A stretch of 64,000 nt of DNA from Gibbula magus (Eukaryota > Mollusca > Gastropoda > Trochida > Trochidae), in the NCBI GenBank assembly GCA_936450465.1, contig OW388297.1:26306387-26370386 (forward strand). The letters run 5' to 3'. Under the pieces are notes generated by a model. The model worked only from the letters and a program-made list of their open reading frames with translations, did no database searches and was not told where the DNA came from. The first letter of the stretch is position 1, and the number at the start of each line of letters is the position of its first letter. Of this stretch, positions 34,428-45,245 are shown piece after piece. A program made the translations under genes and the position numbers.

Positions 34428-35742
34428 AATAATAGTGGCATTTATATTGCGCAATATCCACGCCATAAAGGTATGCTCAGAGCGCATGGCCTCCCACGTT
34501 GGAATAGAGGCTGTTGAGTTCTTGTTTGTCATAGGTGTACTGCTTGAATAGGTGAGTTTTCAAGTTTGACTTAAAAGTCTCGAGAGATGGGCAGAGCTTG
34601 AGGGTTTCGGGCAGTGAGTTCCATAGGGAAGCAGATGAAGCTGCAAAAGATCTGGACCCAAAGGTTTTCAGTTTGGTGGCGGGTACATGGAGAAGATGTT
34701 GTTGGCTAGAACGTAAAGTTCGTGTAGGGCAGTACGGGACAGTGATGTCGCTCAAGTAGGCAGGTCCGATACCGTTGACAGCTTGATAAGTGAGCGAGAG
34801 GATTTTGAATGTTATTCGCTCTGGGATTCGCAACCAGTGAAGGGAGTTGAGCACAGGTGTGATGTGGGCCTTGGTGCTTGTCCGAGTGACGAGTCTGGCA
34901 GCATAGTTCTGGATCTGCTGCAAACGTTTCATCTGTTGATTGGTGATTCCATAGAGCAAGCTGTTGCAATAATCAAGTCTGGAGAATATCAGAGATCGCA
35001 CAAGGGAAGATGCAGCATATCTGGTCAGTAGGTGTCGGATGGCGCTGATGTTTCTAAGATGGTAATGGCAGACTTTGCAGCAGTGACTCACATGATCTTC
35101 CATGGATAAGGACGAGTCAAGGTACACACCCAGGTTCTTAACAGTTGATTGGAAGGTGATGTCTGATGATCCAATAGAAAAGTGATCAATGGTGCATTTT
35201 CTTAGTCTGGATTGGGGCCCAAAGAGAATCACTTCTGTTTTGTCAGAATTGAGTTTCAACTTATTCCTCTCCATCCATGTACTGATGTCAGCGATGCAGT
35301 GTTCCATAGCGTCCTTTGCTTCTGTTTGACTGGTGAGTTTGAAGTTCTTTTGTATTTGAGAATCATCTGCATACAAATTATGAGGTGTCTGGTGTTTGTC
35401 AATACACTGACCGAGAGGTGTTGTGTACAGGGTAAAAAGCATTGGCCCCAACACTGAGCCTTGTGGAACTCCACAAAACAATGTACACGGATTTGACATC
35501 TCATCGCCAACTAGGACTGCCTGTGATCTGTTCGTGAGATACGACTCAAACCACTGAAGCACTGTTCCTGTGATGCCAAAGGTGTTCTCGAGACGCTTCA
35601 ACATTGTATTGTGGTCAATGGTATCAAAGTCCAATAATACCAGCATAACAGTATTTCCCCTGTCAACAGACATGTGAATACTGTTCATCACACAGTTCAG
35701 TGCTGTTTCTGTGCTGTTGGCCTGTCTGTACGCAGACTGATA
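34428..35742 (-). mobile_element. 5'-truncated CR1/Jockey-like LINE
   Basis: Minus-strand element. Its body starts near 35742, where coding homology (YQSAYRQANSTETAL) begins abruptly, and ends near 34428 with GCAATATAAATGCCACTATTATT, a 3' tail with ATT repeats. Abrupt 5' truncation is the normal result of target-primed reverse transcription. The 5' UTR, ORF1, endonuclease and the first part of the reverse transcriptase are missing. Confidence 0.88.
34477..35691 (-). CDS. LINE reverse transcriptase, partial (C-terminal about 400 residues)
   Basis: This is the open part of the LINE ORF2 product, which copies element RNA at the nicked target. The start given is simply the first Met; coding sequence continues upstream to the truncation point near 35742, so the true N-terminus is lost. 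Visible blocks: the first Asp box LLDFDTIDH (20-27), shorter than the usual LLDLSAAFDTIDH by about four residues; GVPQGSVLGPMLF (74-86); catalytic YADD (107-110); NKLKLNSDKTEVI (about 143-155); and NLGVYLDSSLSM. The C-terminal region has SRLDYCNSLLYG and ASLWNSLPETLK, both characteristic of CR1/Jockey-group LINEs. There is no internal stop over 404 codons, so the insertion is fairly young, but the truncation and the shortened box make it non-autonomous. Confidence 0.9.
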   Translation of the reverse strand: MMNSIHMSVDRGNTVMLVLLDFDTIDHNTMLKRLENTFGITGTVLQWFESYLTNRSQAVLVGDEMSNPCTLFCGVPQGSVLGPMLFTLYTTPLGQCIDKHQTPHNLYADDSQIQKNFKLTSQTEAKDAMEHCIADISTWMERNKLKLNSDKTEVILFGPQSRLRKCTIDHFSIGSSDITFQSTVKNLGVYLDSSLSMEDHVSHCCKVCHYHLRNISAIRHLLTRYAASSLVRSLIFSRLDYCNSLLYGITNQQMKRLQQIQNYAARLVTRTSTKAHITPVLNSLHWLRIPERITFKILSLTYQAVNGIGPAYLSDITVPYCPTRTLRSSQQHLLHVPATKLKTFGSRSFAASSASLWNSLPETLKLCPSLETFKSNLKTHLFKQYTYDKQELNSLYSNVGGHAL

Positions 35743-35912
35743 TGATATGACTGATATGAAACTCTACCTTTTACTTACAAAGTGTTAGGACACGAGTTCA
35801 AAAATAAAATAGATCTTTAGAAAGTTTTACAATTATTCCTTTAAACGTATTGTGATACCGAATTTCTTTGTGAACTGCTGAGTCAAATAAAAGGCTGAAT
35901 GTCAGAAATCTA

Positions 35913-36116
35913 TAATCCCCGTTTCTTGGTAGCGCGATATCTCATTAACCGCTGCACCTAGAGTCTTCAAATTTGGTACAAGTCTTCATTTGGGGAATAC
36001 CCAGACACCAGGCGGTCACTGCTCGGTAAAAGCTATATGTCCATCCTTTTAGCTCATTTCGTAATTGCGGCGGGGGACATGGTCACGTTTGTGACAATTA
36101 CTTGTTGACATTCAAA
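35913..36116 (+). mobile_element. Repeat family L, 3' part
   Basis: Text around ATATCTCATTAACCGCTGCACCTAGAGTCTTCAAATTTGGTAC matches 37440-37510. The end GCGGCGGGGGACATGGTCACGTTTGTGACAATTACTTGTT matches the ends at 37729 and 56121. A small hairpin, GTCACGTTTGTGAC, sits just before the terminal ACTTGTT. Confidence 0.75.
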
Positions 36117-36224
36117 TTACAGTAACAGTAAAGTAACGCGTGATTACAGTCTATTTCCAGACGTTGACGCTAACATAGTTTCGTAATAATAATATACATA
36201 ATGGTTAATTATATACATATTAGC

Positions 36225-37255
36225 AGGCTCCCATGGCATTGGAGTGTCAGTTATCTAATTTAAATTTTCAGACTCTTCAACAAGTATCGAGATTTATCAT
36301 ATTCCAGTGCCAGAACTATATTCGATCAGAAAATAGCACCAATATTACTGTACGGTTCGGAAATATGGGGACACACATATTACGATGCAATCGAAAGAGT
36401 GCAGACCATGTATTTCAAACGATTCCTGAACATTGGAAAATATGCTTCAAATAAAGCCACCCTTGGAGAACTTGGGCGATATCCTATCAACGTATCATCA
36501 CAGATCCAGGTAATCAAGTTCTGGTTTAAGATACTTGCCATGGATGAACAGCGTTACCCTTTACAGAGCTACAGAATGATGAAAACCTTTGATGACATGT
36601 ATAGAACAAACTGGACGTCAAGTGTCAAAATATTACTATTCAAAAATGGATTTTCTCATGTTTGGTTAAACCAGGGAGTTTCAAACGTTCATCTCTTTAT
36701 GTACATTTTCAACAACGATTAAAAGATATTGCATACCAAACCTGGCACAACGAAATTAACAACTCCAATTTTCTAAGTCACTATTCACAATTTAAATATG
36801 AACTCCAGTTGGAATCCTACATAACAGAGCTAAGGTACAAGCACCTGATCCGCGCACTTATCAAATTTCGTATATCAAGCAACAACTTTAAATCAACATG
36901 TACAGACGTAATGATCAGAAGGATGCCCAAAATACAAGCTACATGTGTACACTCTGTGAAGCTGCAGAAAAAGAAACTGAAGATCATGTATTCTTCCGGT
37001 GTGACAGGAACAGGGCGTACAGAGAAAACTATTCGAAACAATTGCAAAATGTATACAAAGGGCCATTAACTTTGAAGTGTATTCTCCAATCAAAAAATCC
37101 CCAAGTTATTTATTGCACAGCTCTATTCCTGCATTATGTATTCAAAATAAGATCACACAACTAATTATGACCACTGTTCAATGAAATGTATTTAAATATG
37201 ACTGTAGTATAGGCCATGAGGCCGATATTACAAATTAAACTTCTGTCTGTTTGCG
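36225..37255 (+). pseudogene. C-terminal part of a second LINE ORF2, frameshifted
   Basis: A conserved LINE C-terminal region is split over three frames. The first reads from about 36268 (FRLFNKYRDLSYSSARTIFD, then APILLYGSEIWG, YFKRFLNIGKYASNKATLGELGRYPI and NWTSSVKILLFKNGFSHVWLN) to near 36670. A second frame continues with QRLKDIAYQTWHNEINNSNF to near 36900. A third carries CTLCEAAEKETEDHVFFRC, a Cys2-His-Cys zinc knuckle, to the stop at 37164. At least two frameshifts are therefore present. The tail ends GGCCATGAGGCCGATATTACAAATTAAACTTC, a LINE-like 3' end. This is a different family from the LINE at 34428 because the C-terminal motifs differ. Reverse transcriptase core and endonuclease are missing. 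Confidence 0.85.
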
Positions 37256-37729
37256 TGACCTTGACATTATTTTCAAGGTCAACTTTGATTGTTTGACAAA
37301 TGTTGTTAGCGTTATATCTCTTGAACTGCTGCACCTAGTGTCTTCAAATATGGTACCAGTCTCCATATTGGGAATACGCAGACGCCAGTTGAGTTAGGTG
37401 ACCTCGACATTATTTCCATGGTCACTAGGAGACTTTGTTTGTCAAATGTTGTTAGCACAATATCTCATTAACTGCTGCACGTAGACTCTGTAAATTTGGT
37501 ACCAGTCTTCATTTGGGGAATACGCAGACAACAGTAGATTTGGGTGACCTTGACATTATTTTCAAGGTCAGTTTGAGACTTTGACCAAATTTTAAAATGT
37601 TGTTAGTCCGATATAACAATAATTGAATCAAACATGTAATGGTCACTACTCGGTGCTGTGTGTCCACCCTTTTAGCTCATTTCTTAATTTAAGTTGGGGA
37701 CATGGTCACGTTTGTGACGATTACTTGTT
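37225..37729 (+). mobile_element. Repeat family L, second truncated copy with three subunits
   Basis: Three diverged subunits of about 140 bp are visible. Each joins TGACCTTGACATTATTTTCAAGGTCA to a TGTTGTTAG...ATATCTC..AACTGCTGCAC.TAG phrase. The copy ends GGGGACATGGTCACGTTTGTGACGATTACTTGTT. Immediately after it, inverted segment E begins, so L appears to be inserted in E. Confidence 0.78.
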
Positions 37730-37736
37730 AAACACT

Positions 37737-39003
37737 AACAGATGGCTGAAACAAATATGAAAATAAAGTACTTGATTAATGTCTTGGTCAAATGTTCAGT
37801 TCACGGTTTTAGATGTATGTATCATATATGTATCATATTAAAAATCTTTTTTTTTTAAATTAGTTTTAAAACGGTCTTTGATATCGCTTTACAGTAATGT
37901 GTATGTTTTTTATATAACAGTATTGATTTTTGCAATGCCAGACAAACAGTATTTAAAAACAAATCCCACATCTCATAAAATAAGCACAAATACACAAATT
38001 GGACACTGTCAATACACCTTTCTTTGTACAAAATGACAGTTTTTTTTATTTCCAATGCACTTTCCTCACAATAATCACTTTTCATCTAATACATCAGTCA
38101 AATGAGAAACTCTTGGACATGTGCCTTACTTCTTTTTAAATCTAGCTTTGAAAGGGGATGCTTTGAATATCAAATAATATTAATGTATGAAACTGAAGAA
38201 TTTCCGCAAAACCTATACAAGACTATCTTAGTCGTCTTATAAAGCGTTCATTAATTCAATAAACGAATGCGAAAGCCCACACTAACCAATTAGAATATAA
38301 CATAAAACTTACCAGTGTGAAGTTGTTCTTTTGAAGAATTTGTGAGCTACTTCTAAGAGGGAGAACATGAGATGAAAAACTGCTTTACAGAGAGTCGTGT
38401 TTGTCACTTGAGTAATGACATCATGAAGACATTGACAGTCTCCAACACTCTTAATGCGTACATTTGACTCCATATGTCTTCATCATGTTAACGCGAAATT
38501 CACATATCTGTGTAGGTGTAAGAAATTTAAAAAACCTCAGTGATGAATGCTATCTTGTTGGTGATGCAGATTTGATTAGTCTTTGTGGTATATTCTAGCA
38601 GATACCTGAGAGACACCATGTCTCGAAAATATAAATGTGGGTATGTGCTTGTTCATTAGGCAAATTTATACAAATAAACATGTAGATCAATGTATACAGT
38701 GTGATATGTTTTACAAGAATCCCTATCAACCGAAGAAGACTTTAGTGCGATGTTCCAGAATATATATACAGAGACCACAATGACCCAAGAAAATAGAAAG
38801 ATGAACGGTTGAGGTGCGTGTGTCGGCAACACAATGAACGTGTCAAGATCGTATTTGATAAAGTTCCTTTCTCAATTTCACACTTTATTTTCTATAGTTG
38901 GTGTGAATGAAAAAACTAAATTTTAGACTTAATTGCCAAGAAAAAAAAGATTCCTAGTTAAGGTGCGTGTGTTTAGAGTTTACAATTTAAGTATATATGA
39001 ATG
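37737..39003 (-). repeat. Large mosaic repeat, copy IVb (inverted): segment E and start of A'/A
   Basis: CAGATGGCTGAAACAAAT (37739), CAGTCAAATGAGAAACTCTT (38095), TGTCACTTGAGTAATGACATCATGA (38402) and AACACTCTTAATGCGTACATTTGACT (38443) are reverse complements of E as at 8100-8470 and 60290-60660. GTGTCGGCAACACAATGAACGTGTCAA (38820) is the complement of 6365-6390. The frame at 37855-38085 is a shadow. Confidence 0.75.
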
Positions 39004-39365
39004 TTAAAGGGGCAGTAGCACGCTTTTTCGCTCAAATAAGTCGATAAAATGTATTAAAAAATTAATTTCACCATTCGTAAAACACCCTTCTCCCTTCGGA
39101 AAATCAAGTTTAAAATGAGTGTACATGGCTCAGTTAAGCCATGGGAATCGTTTTTGTCATTCCAAATATCAAACTGTGTTTACAATAAAATGTCCGCCAT
39201 GCAATTTTTGCTTTATACGCATCATCGTTATTACTACTACGGTTAATTGGTTTGTGTAATAAGATGTTTTACCCTCTAAAGTAAATTTAAATGGCACACA
39301 CTATCATCATAAATAGGACATTTGAGAAAAGAAATTTTGCAAAAAACGTGCTACTGCCCCTTTAA
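39004..39365 (+). mobile_element. TTAA-flanked MITE, copy 2 (element 39008-39361)
   Basis: The 354-bp element starts AGGGGCAGTAGCACGCTTTTT and ends AAAAAACGTGCTACTGCCCCT, flanked by TTAA at 39004-39007 and 39362-39365. It lies in inverted segment A. The interior, including TGAGTGTACATGG.TC.GT.AAGCCATGGGAAT and TGTGTAATAAGATGTTTTACCCTCTAAAGTAAA, matches the other two copies in the same orientation. It encodes nothing. Confidence 0.88.
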
Positions 39366-40345
39366 AATGATTCATCAAATAACATGTTAAAATGTTGTTT
39401 GGAAGCGACATCAACATTAGGACATATGATTGTCCTTTGCCTATCTGCCCATGGGATGTCCCTTTGTCTCTTGCTCCTTGGAATATAGTTACCTTTACAC
39501 ATTGTTCCACAAAATATATATGCCCCTTTCCCCATTGGATTTATTTGCCCATTTCCATTTCCCTTTTTATTGATTAAACAATTTGCATTTGGTAACTATA
39601 TATGCATTTACTTTTACTCCTGCCTCTAGAGGTATGTTTAGGCTTTTAACCACAATTTTAAGAAAGTCCTTACTCTGTAAATGTGTGGGACATTCATTTG
39701 CCTTGTCCTTTGCGCCCTTGCCAATTGGATGTTTTTTTCCCTTTTTCTTTTGTCCCTGTTGATTTATTTTCCCTTTGTCTACTTAGAATACATTTACTCT
39801 CTTCCCTTTCCCCATGGGCTTTATTTTCCCTTTTCGGTTTTCCCTATCTTGCTTTATTAGCTATTTACTATTTGTTCCTGGGAATACATTTGCCTTTATC
39901 CTTTATTTTAAGACATTAAACCATGGATTAAGAGAGTCCTTAGTCTGTAAATATGTTGAACTTTCATCTCTGTAAGGCTCATGAAATTTGAAATCCATGG
40001 CTATTTGAAGGGAAGACACTTGATTAAGGGTTTCATTTTACATTAAGAGACAAACAAAGCATGAACGAAAATTCAATAAAAGCAATACGTGACATGATCA
40101 ATAGCCAAGATGAGGCTTTGCAATTTTAGAATATTCAATTTAAATTTCATTGCTGAAGGTGAAGCTTATGTGACCAGAATAAAGGAATCTAGATATATTG
40201 AACTGTTTGTAAGACTTCGTTGTTATAGATTAACAATGGTGACGGTTTAGATCCTTATATCATTTCTTATTATGAATTAACAAATTAAATTACACAAAAC
40301 AAACACCATTAATTCTACCCGAATACTCATTGTCAAGTCATGCAG
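39366..40345 (-). repeat. Large mosaic repeat, copy IVb, segment A (inverted)
   Basis: The pyrimidine-rich array 39430-39910 (CCTTTGCC, CCCCTTTCCCCATTGGA, TTTATTTGCCC) is the complement of the CAAAGGGG tract. GTAAATGTGTGGGACATTCA (39677) and GAGAGTCCTTAGTCTGTAAAT (39929) are complements of 5990-6015, and the array is doubled compared with copy I. The frames at 39392-39577 and 39683-39919 are simple-sequence artefacts. Confidence 0.78.
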
Positions 40346-41039
40346 AATATCACGTGGAGGTCTATCTCGACAGTAGAAAACTGCTCTGAACAGAATTGCT
40401 GAATCGCACCTCATTTTGTTGTAGTGAGCTGTTGCAGTTGCTTTGTAGGGCAATTTCTTTTATTGAAATAATTTTTACCCATTGTTGGCTACAATCTGAG
40501 CTATTAGTATTATCAACCTCAGTCTGATTGAAATGGATTAAAAGTTGCAAATTACTGAATCTGCGGGGATACGAACTCGTATCGTTCAAACAGTCTGATG
40601 CCAGCCAGTATGCTCGCATGTTCTGACACCGATATTTCCTGAGGACGTGCCGTGAAGTGTGGACACCAGTCTCTGTTTCAATCGATTTCGTCAATTCTGA
40701 TAATCTATATCACGAGACAGAGGCGACATCGTATATATTTGGCTTTTAATCAGTCTGTATCCAGAAGACTGCAAATTGGCTAAGCAACCATGCTTATCAC
40801 ATTCTTCAAGCGGCTTAGTCTCAAATAAGGTATTACCATGAAGTGGAAATATCTTGTGTATTTCATATATCTAACTTTCGATACATACAGATGAATCGAC
40901 AGTTAAATCAAGTGTTTTGTCCAATGAAGTAATCTAAAAAATAAATAAAAAGGTATCCTTATCGCAACTTAATTGATTTGTTTTCCATAAACATTATTTT
41001 CAATGACAATGTGTGAATTGTTTTGTTTTATTTTTTTCA
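40346..41039 (-). repeat. Large mosaic repeat, copy IVb, segment B (inverted, single unit)
   Basis: GTGTGGACACCAGTCTCTGTTTCAATCGAT (40656), TTTGGCTTTTAATCAGTCTGTATCCAG (40738) and CATGAAGTGGAAATATCTTGTGTATTTCATATA (40839) are complements of segment B at 3035-3250. The 40370-40640 part matches the complement of 5110-5560. B is single here. The minus-strand frame 40362-40694 is a shadow. Confidence 0.75.
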
Positions 41040-41670
41040 TTTTCAACAAGATGGAGGAATCGTATGATAGTATATTATCTAATATGGCATAAAGAATAGT
41101 TTCTGGTCATAAAAGTTATTTAAAAAAACAGACTGAACTTACATCTAGATTTGACAACATTATAAGAGAGGATAAAGCGGAATACTACCGTCAAATTTTA
41201 ATGTATTCGATAGACATAGATTGTTTATGTCACTTCTAATACACTTTGGGTGTTGAAATGGTTTTAGCCAGAATGTTTGGCATATAAGTAAACAAATTAT
41301 ATTATAATGTGAAAATTAAATTATTCAAAGAAAATGTCGACATAAATAACCTGCTTAAACTTAAATTTGTTGCATCTCCTTTAGTTTATAAATTTCAAAT
41401 TTGGCCTAGTTTGCTTCTAGAGATATAATGCAACTCTGTTTCAGTTGTATGTTTCGCTCTTGGGTTGAAATATCTTGGATTTTGTATGGAGACGTTTCTT
41501 TGCAGGTGAGTTAGTAAATGTCAGATTAATCTCTCCGTGACTACCTTCACTGACTGACGAAGCTCAATTCCAATATAACACATTAACGATCAGAAGAAAG
41601 TTCAGAAAAGCAGTGTGTTTTTTGTGAAACCTACATGTAGCATGTGAAGAAGTATTCGCCTTAATGCCCA
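41040..41670 (+). repeat. Segment D, forward
   Basis: Matches copy I D (10630-11000) forward and the complement of 19930-20700. The orientation change from inverted B to forward D falls near 41040. Confidence 0.7.
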
Positions 41671-42570
41671 AATAAATGTTCAACCGCAAGGACGATGCAT
41701 GGTTACAACTGGCCACCGTTCGGACATAGCTGGATACGGATTATCCATGTCTGGACTACCACAGCTTGACTGTATATACTGAGGAATATGTGTGGCTTAT
41801 ATAACACCAATCTACGCGACGATCAAGTTAACATTTTGTTAAATCTACAATGTGATTCTTCAAGAACAGTATTTATTACATTCATGTTTGTAATTTCACG
41901 AAACAAGCATATACTGACATTCCATAGATTTCTTATTCCCGAGCGACCAAGAACCATTACTCTAACTTGAAACTGTTTCAAGTGGCATTAAATAAAAATG
42001 TTATCTGATAAACTGAATATATTAGATTATGTACAGACATTTGCAAAGAGGAATGTGAATGTGGAAGAGACAAACGTTAACTATCAACACTCGTGCCAGT
42101 AAAATTATTAATCCCTTGCACGTCCGAGGGACAAGATAATTTTACAACCTTTCATTATGACATCCCCACTTGGATATGAATCTCTATTTATTCGATTGTG
42201 GAGAACTTGTTTCAACATACCATAAAACAAGGTTAAGATAATTTACAATTACTAAAACTAAAATACCATAAAGACTTATAGCTGTTTGCTGACATACTGT
42301 CCAAACATACTTGGCTCTATAACTGATCAGACCTTAGATAAAACAATATGAGGTTGAAACCATACATTTTCTAAATCGACAATTTATAACCCCTATTTGC
42401 CAAGACGACTGTACACATATTTTGGGGCCACACCAGATCTACAATTAATAATCCCCATCTGCCAAGCTGTCGTCGAAGAAGATGACACATGTCGATTTTT
42501 TTACCTGTGGTCCTTGGTTGAGATCACAGATTCCAATGGGAAAAAGTCTTAACACACGATAAGACAATAG
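41671..42570. other. Non-coding stretch, nothing recognised
   Basis: No credible gene and no clear match in the window. Around 42370-42475 a short phrase, ACAATT.ATAA.CCCCAT.TGCCAAG, occurs twice about 80 bp apart. The frame at 41788-41970 has no recognised domain. Confidence 0.4.
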
Positions 42571-42573
42571 TTT

Positions 42574-43175
42574 CAGACGGCATGCCATCTGCATAGACAA
42601 TATTTTATTTTTGTAAAGAGACGGAAAACCGTCATTTATTCATAAAAAGATATTTATAATTTAAATTTCAAATAATGATGTCTCCCTTCTGACAATAAAG
42701 ACGGCATGCCGTCCAAATTATTTAAAGATGGCATGCCGTCCAGAATTATGTTTTTATTAGACGGCATGCCGTCTGATATCACACAATATGCCCAAAATAT
42801 GCCCATTTACTTAAAGAAATGATTCTCTTAATAAAAGAAATGATAAACATGTTTTTGCATATCCCTATGTTGTAATATCTTATCTTTGAGTATGCACTCT
42901 TTGAGTTCAATCCTAGGCACATTGAGATATATCGATAAAATCACTACCACTCCTCACTCTGCCTTTCGATGTTTTTCGTAATTGTCTCTGGTCTGAAAGA
43001 GAGCACCCATCTTTTTGTAGTTCAGATCATCAGAGATAAGGGGGCATTTATTTTTCCAAAAAATTATGGCTTTGTCTGATCCTGTGTTTTCTATATGCTT
43101 GAATGAATGGGTAAGTTATCTTATAGTGTTTTAGACGGCATGCCGTCTAAAATCAAGGACGGAAAGCCGACGTGT
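42574..43175. repeat. Cluster of GACGGCATGCCGTC palindromes
   Basis: Perfect 14-bp or longer palindromes GACGGCATGCCGTC occur at 42700-42713, 42760-42773 (within AGACGGCATGCCGTCT) and 43134-43147 (within TAGACGGCATGCCGTCTA). One-change versions lie at 42575-42590 (GACGGCATGCCATC) and 42727-42740 (GATGGCATGCCGTC). Relatives GACGGAAAACCGTC (42620-42633) and GACGGAAAGCCGACG (near 43158) have a changed centre. The DNA between is AT-rich and unrelated in sequence, so this is not an ordinary tandem repeat. Confidence 0.85.
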
Positions 43176-43342
43176 CCCAGACTGTTTAAAAACGGTACAT
43201 GAAATGATTTTTAAATCTAAAATCTAAACCAAATGGATGATTTCATGGTGTCAGGAGGATATCATACGAAGACTTTGATCGGCCATTTAACAGCATTATA
43301 TACAAATATACAATGTATTCGACGAGAAATATATATATTCTC

Positions 43343-43343
<1 letters not shown>

Positions 43344-43396
<53 letters not shown>
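43344..43396. repeat. (TA)n microsatellite
   Basis: About 26 uninterrupted TA units. Overlapping ORFs on both strands here encode only Ile-Tyr repeats and are artefacts. Confidence 0.95.
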
Positions 43397-43398
<2 letters not shown>

Positions 43399-43979
43399 CT
43401 TCTCACGTGAAGTAAGGTTATATATGATAGATACTTGAAAACAGGTAAATAACCAGGCTATCAAACCAATAAATTCGTATCATTTATTTCTGTTAACGTT
43501 ACCATGTTGACATACGACTATATATTTCACAACCTTCAGAACTATAATTATATCTTCGCTCAATAAATAGGATCGACTTATTAAGACATAATATATATGC
43601 CTTTAAGACAGCCTTCATTGCTTGTGTTTTGTTTGGAAAGTATATTATGTTATATTGAAAGATCTTCAGTGTATTCAAGGACATTAAAGGATGTGTATGA
43701 GATCGGTTCACTTCGTTTCAGATTTTGTCAACTAAAGTACCATTGTCTATTGTAATGTATTTCTCTATAATGCCCTCCTTTCTTGATCAATTGTTTGTTC
43801 TCATTAACCCATGCACACAAATATTTCACAGTATTACACTACCTTAAATATCTTGTTAAGCAGGTGACGTTTTGAAATAATCTTTTGTGTTTTGTTTACT
43901 TGGCAGTATTGTCTATATAAATACATGAATCAACATTTTTTAAAAACCCAGAGAGATTTATCTTTAATCGTTTAGATGT
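43397..43979. other. Non-coding stretch
   Basis: AT-rich with no credible gene. The minus-strand frame 43499-43711 has no domain. The end (43980 on) passes into segment C. Confidence 0.4.
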
Positions 43980-44859
43980 TTATTTTTCGAAAAACAGTGT
44001 ATACGCAAGACACCTTCCATGTTTAAACAGCTTTATCACAATTGTATTTTGCAGGTTGCCAATCAAGTGTAATGGATATAGGATGTTCCGGTCAATATGG
44101 AATTACGTTTTGTAGTTCCAGCAATGCAATACTAAAAAGATTTCCTTGTTTAATGTGCACACTGCCTAAGTTAAGAATCTGTAGCATTGCAGCTGTAAGG
44201 TTTCCTCTTGTGTGGGTCACTTATCATTGAACTGAAGGAGAACAAACATTATATATCCTAGAAACCTTACCTATTTAAATAACTTTTATCACAATTGTAT
44301 TTTGCGGGTTGCCAATCAATTGGGATGGATACAGGATGAATCAATCCATTTTTGATTAAATTTTGTTTTTCCAGAAATAGGGCACTGGAAAGATCGTCCT
44401 GTTTAATATGCTGACAGAAACTGCCTAAGTTAAACATCTGTAGCATTGCAGCCATACCGTTTCTTCTTGTGGTGTGGGTCACAGATCAATGAAATCGAGG
44501 AGATGTAAACAACTCATTGGCACTGTGTCATCTTATTTAGCACAGTGCTAACACTGGGAGTATGTATGTGAATGGAGGCTTTCTCTTCCTGTCTGTATCT
44601 TGGATACTAACTGTTCCCACCAAATCTCTATTCAGATTGTTATAACAGTGGTGATGCAAGGAACCTAGAAAACAACCTTGATCACAAACGCGTTGCTGTC
44701 TTGTAATATTAACACCATACTATCAACTATGTTATTGTACCCAGATTCAACACAAAAGACATCGTGTTGCTACGTTACATAACATGAGCTTTCAGTTATG
44801 CAATACATTGTTGTTTTGTGTCATATTTCCCCCTGACTGTTATGAATGGAAATAAGATA
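43980..44859 (+). repeat. Large mosaic repeat, copy V, segment C (internally duplicated)
   Basis: The phrase CACAATTGTATTTTGC.GGTTGCCAATCAA.TG ... CTGCCTAAGTTAA..ATCTGTAGCATTGCAGC ... GTGGGTCAC occurs at 44038-44222 and again at 44290-44481, a local tandem duplication of about 250 bp. The second unit continues into ATGGAGGCTTTCTCTTCCTGTCTGTATCT (44572) as at 63809. The short frames here are shadows. Confidence 0.78.
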
Positions 44860-45245
44860 CCTGGAATTGTTCAATATTCTGATACTGTAACACCAAGTCA
44901 TTAATGCTTGAAATTAGTCTGGTGTTAATGTGTGATGGAACTATGGAACATAATTTTTAGATGTACAAGCAAGTCTTGTACTCCCCTAGTGATATTTAAC
45001 ACTTCCAAATACTGACGTATACGGCTGATAACTGATCATCAAAAAATACCCCTAGTAATCAATTAGTACTCGATATTATTCAGTTTTTGAATGGTCGCTT
45101 CTATCCTCTGCGAAAACGTTGCCAAGCGACCGGCTGATAGAAAGGATCTGGTAGGAAAAAGAATGAATCTGGCTAAAGGCTAAATGTTGAAACTTTGTTG
45201 AGCAAACAAACTTTGATGAGGTATTCCTCAGTTGTCTCAGGTTTC
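44860..45245 (+). repeat. Large mosaic repeat, copy V, segments G and H
   Basis: G at 44860-45000 matches 13380-13530. H at 45005-45140 (AATACTGACGTATACGGCTGATAACTGATCA ... GAAAACGTTGCCAAGCGACC) matches 27280-27411 and the complement of 28400-28500. A single diverged 59-bp unit follows at about 45155-45215. Confidence 0.75.

Noticed and set aside
43233..43464. Overlapping ORFs on both strands around 43.3 kb
   Set aside because: They are translations of the (TA)n microsatellite into Ile-Tyr repeats and have no other support.
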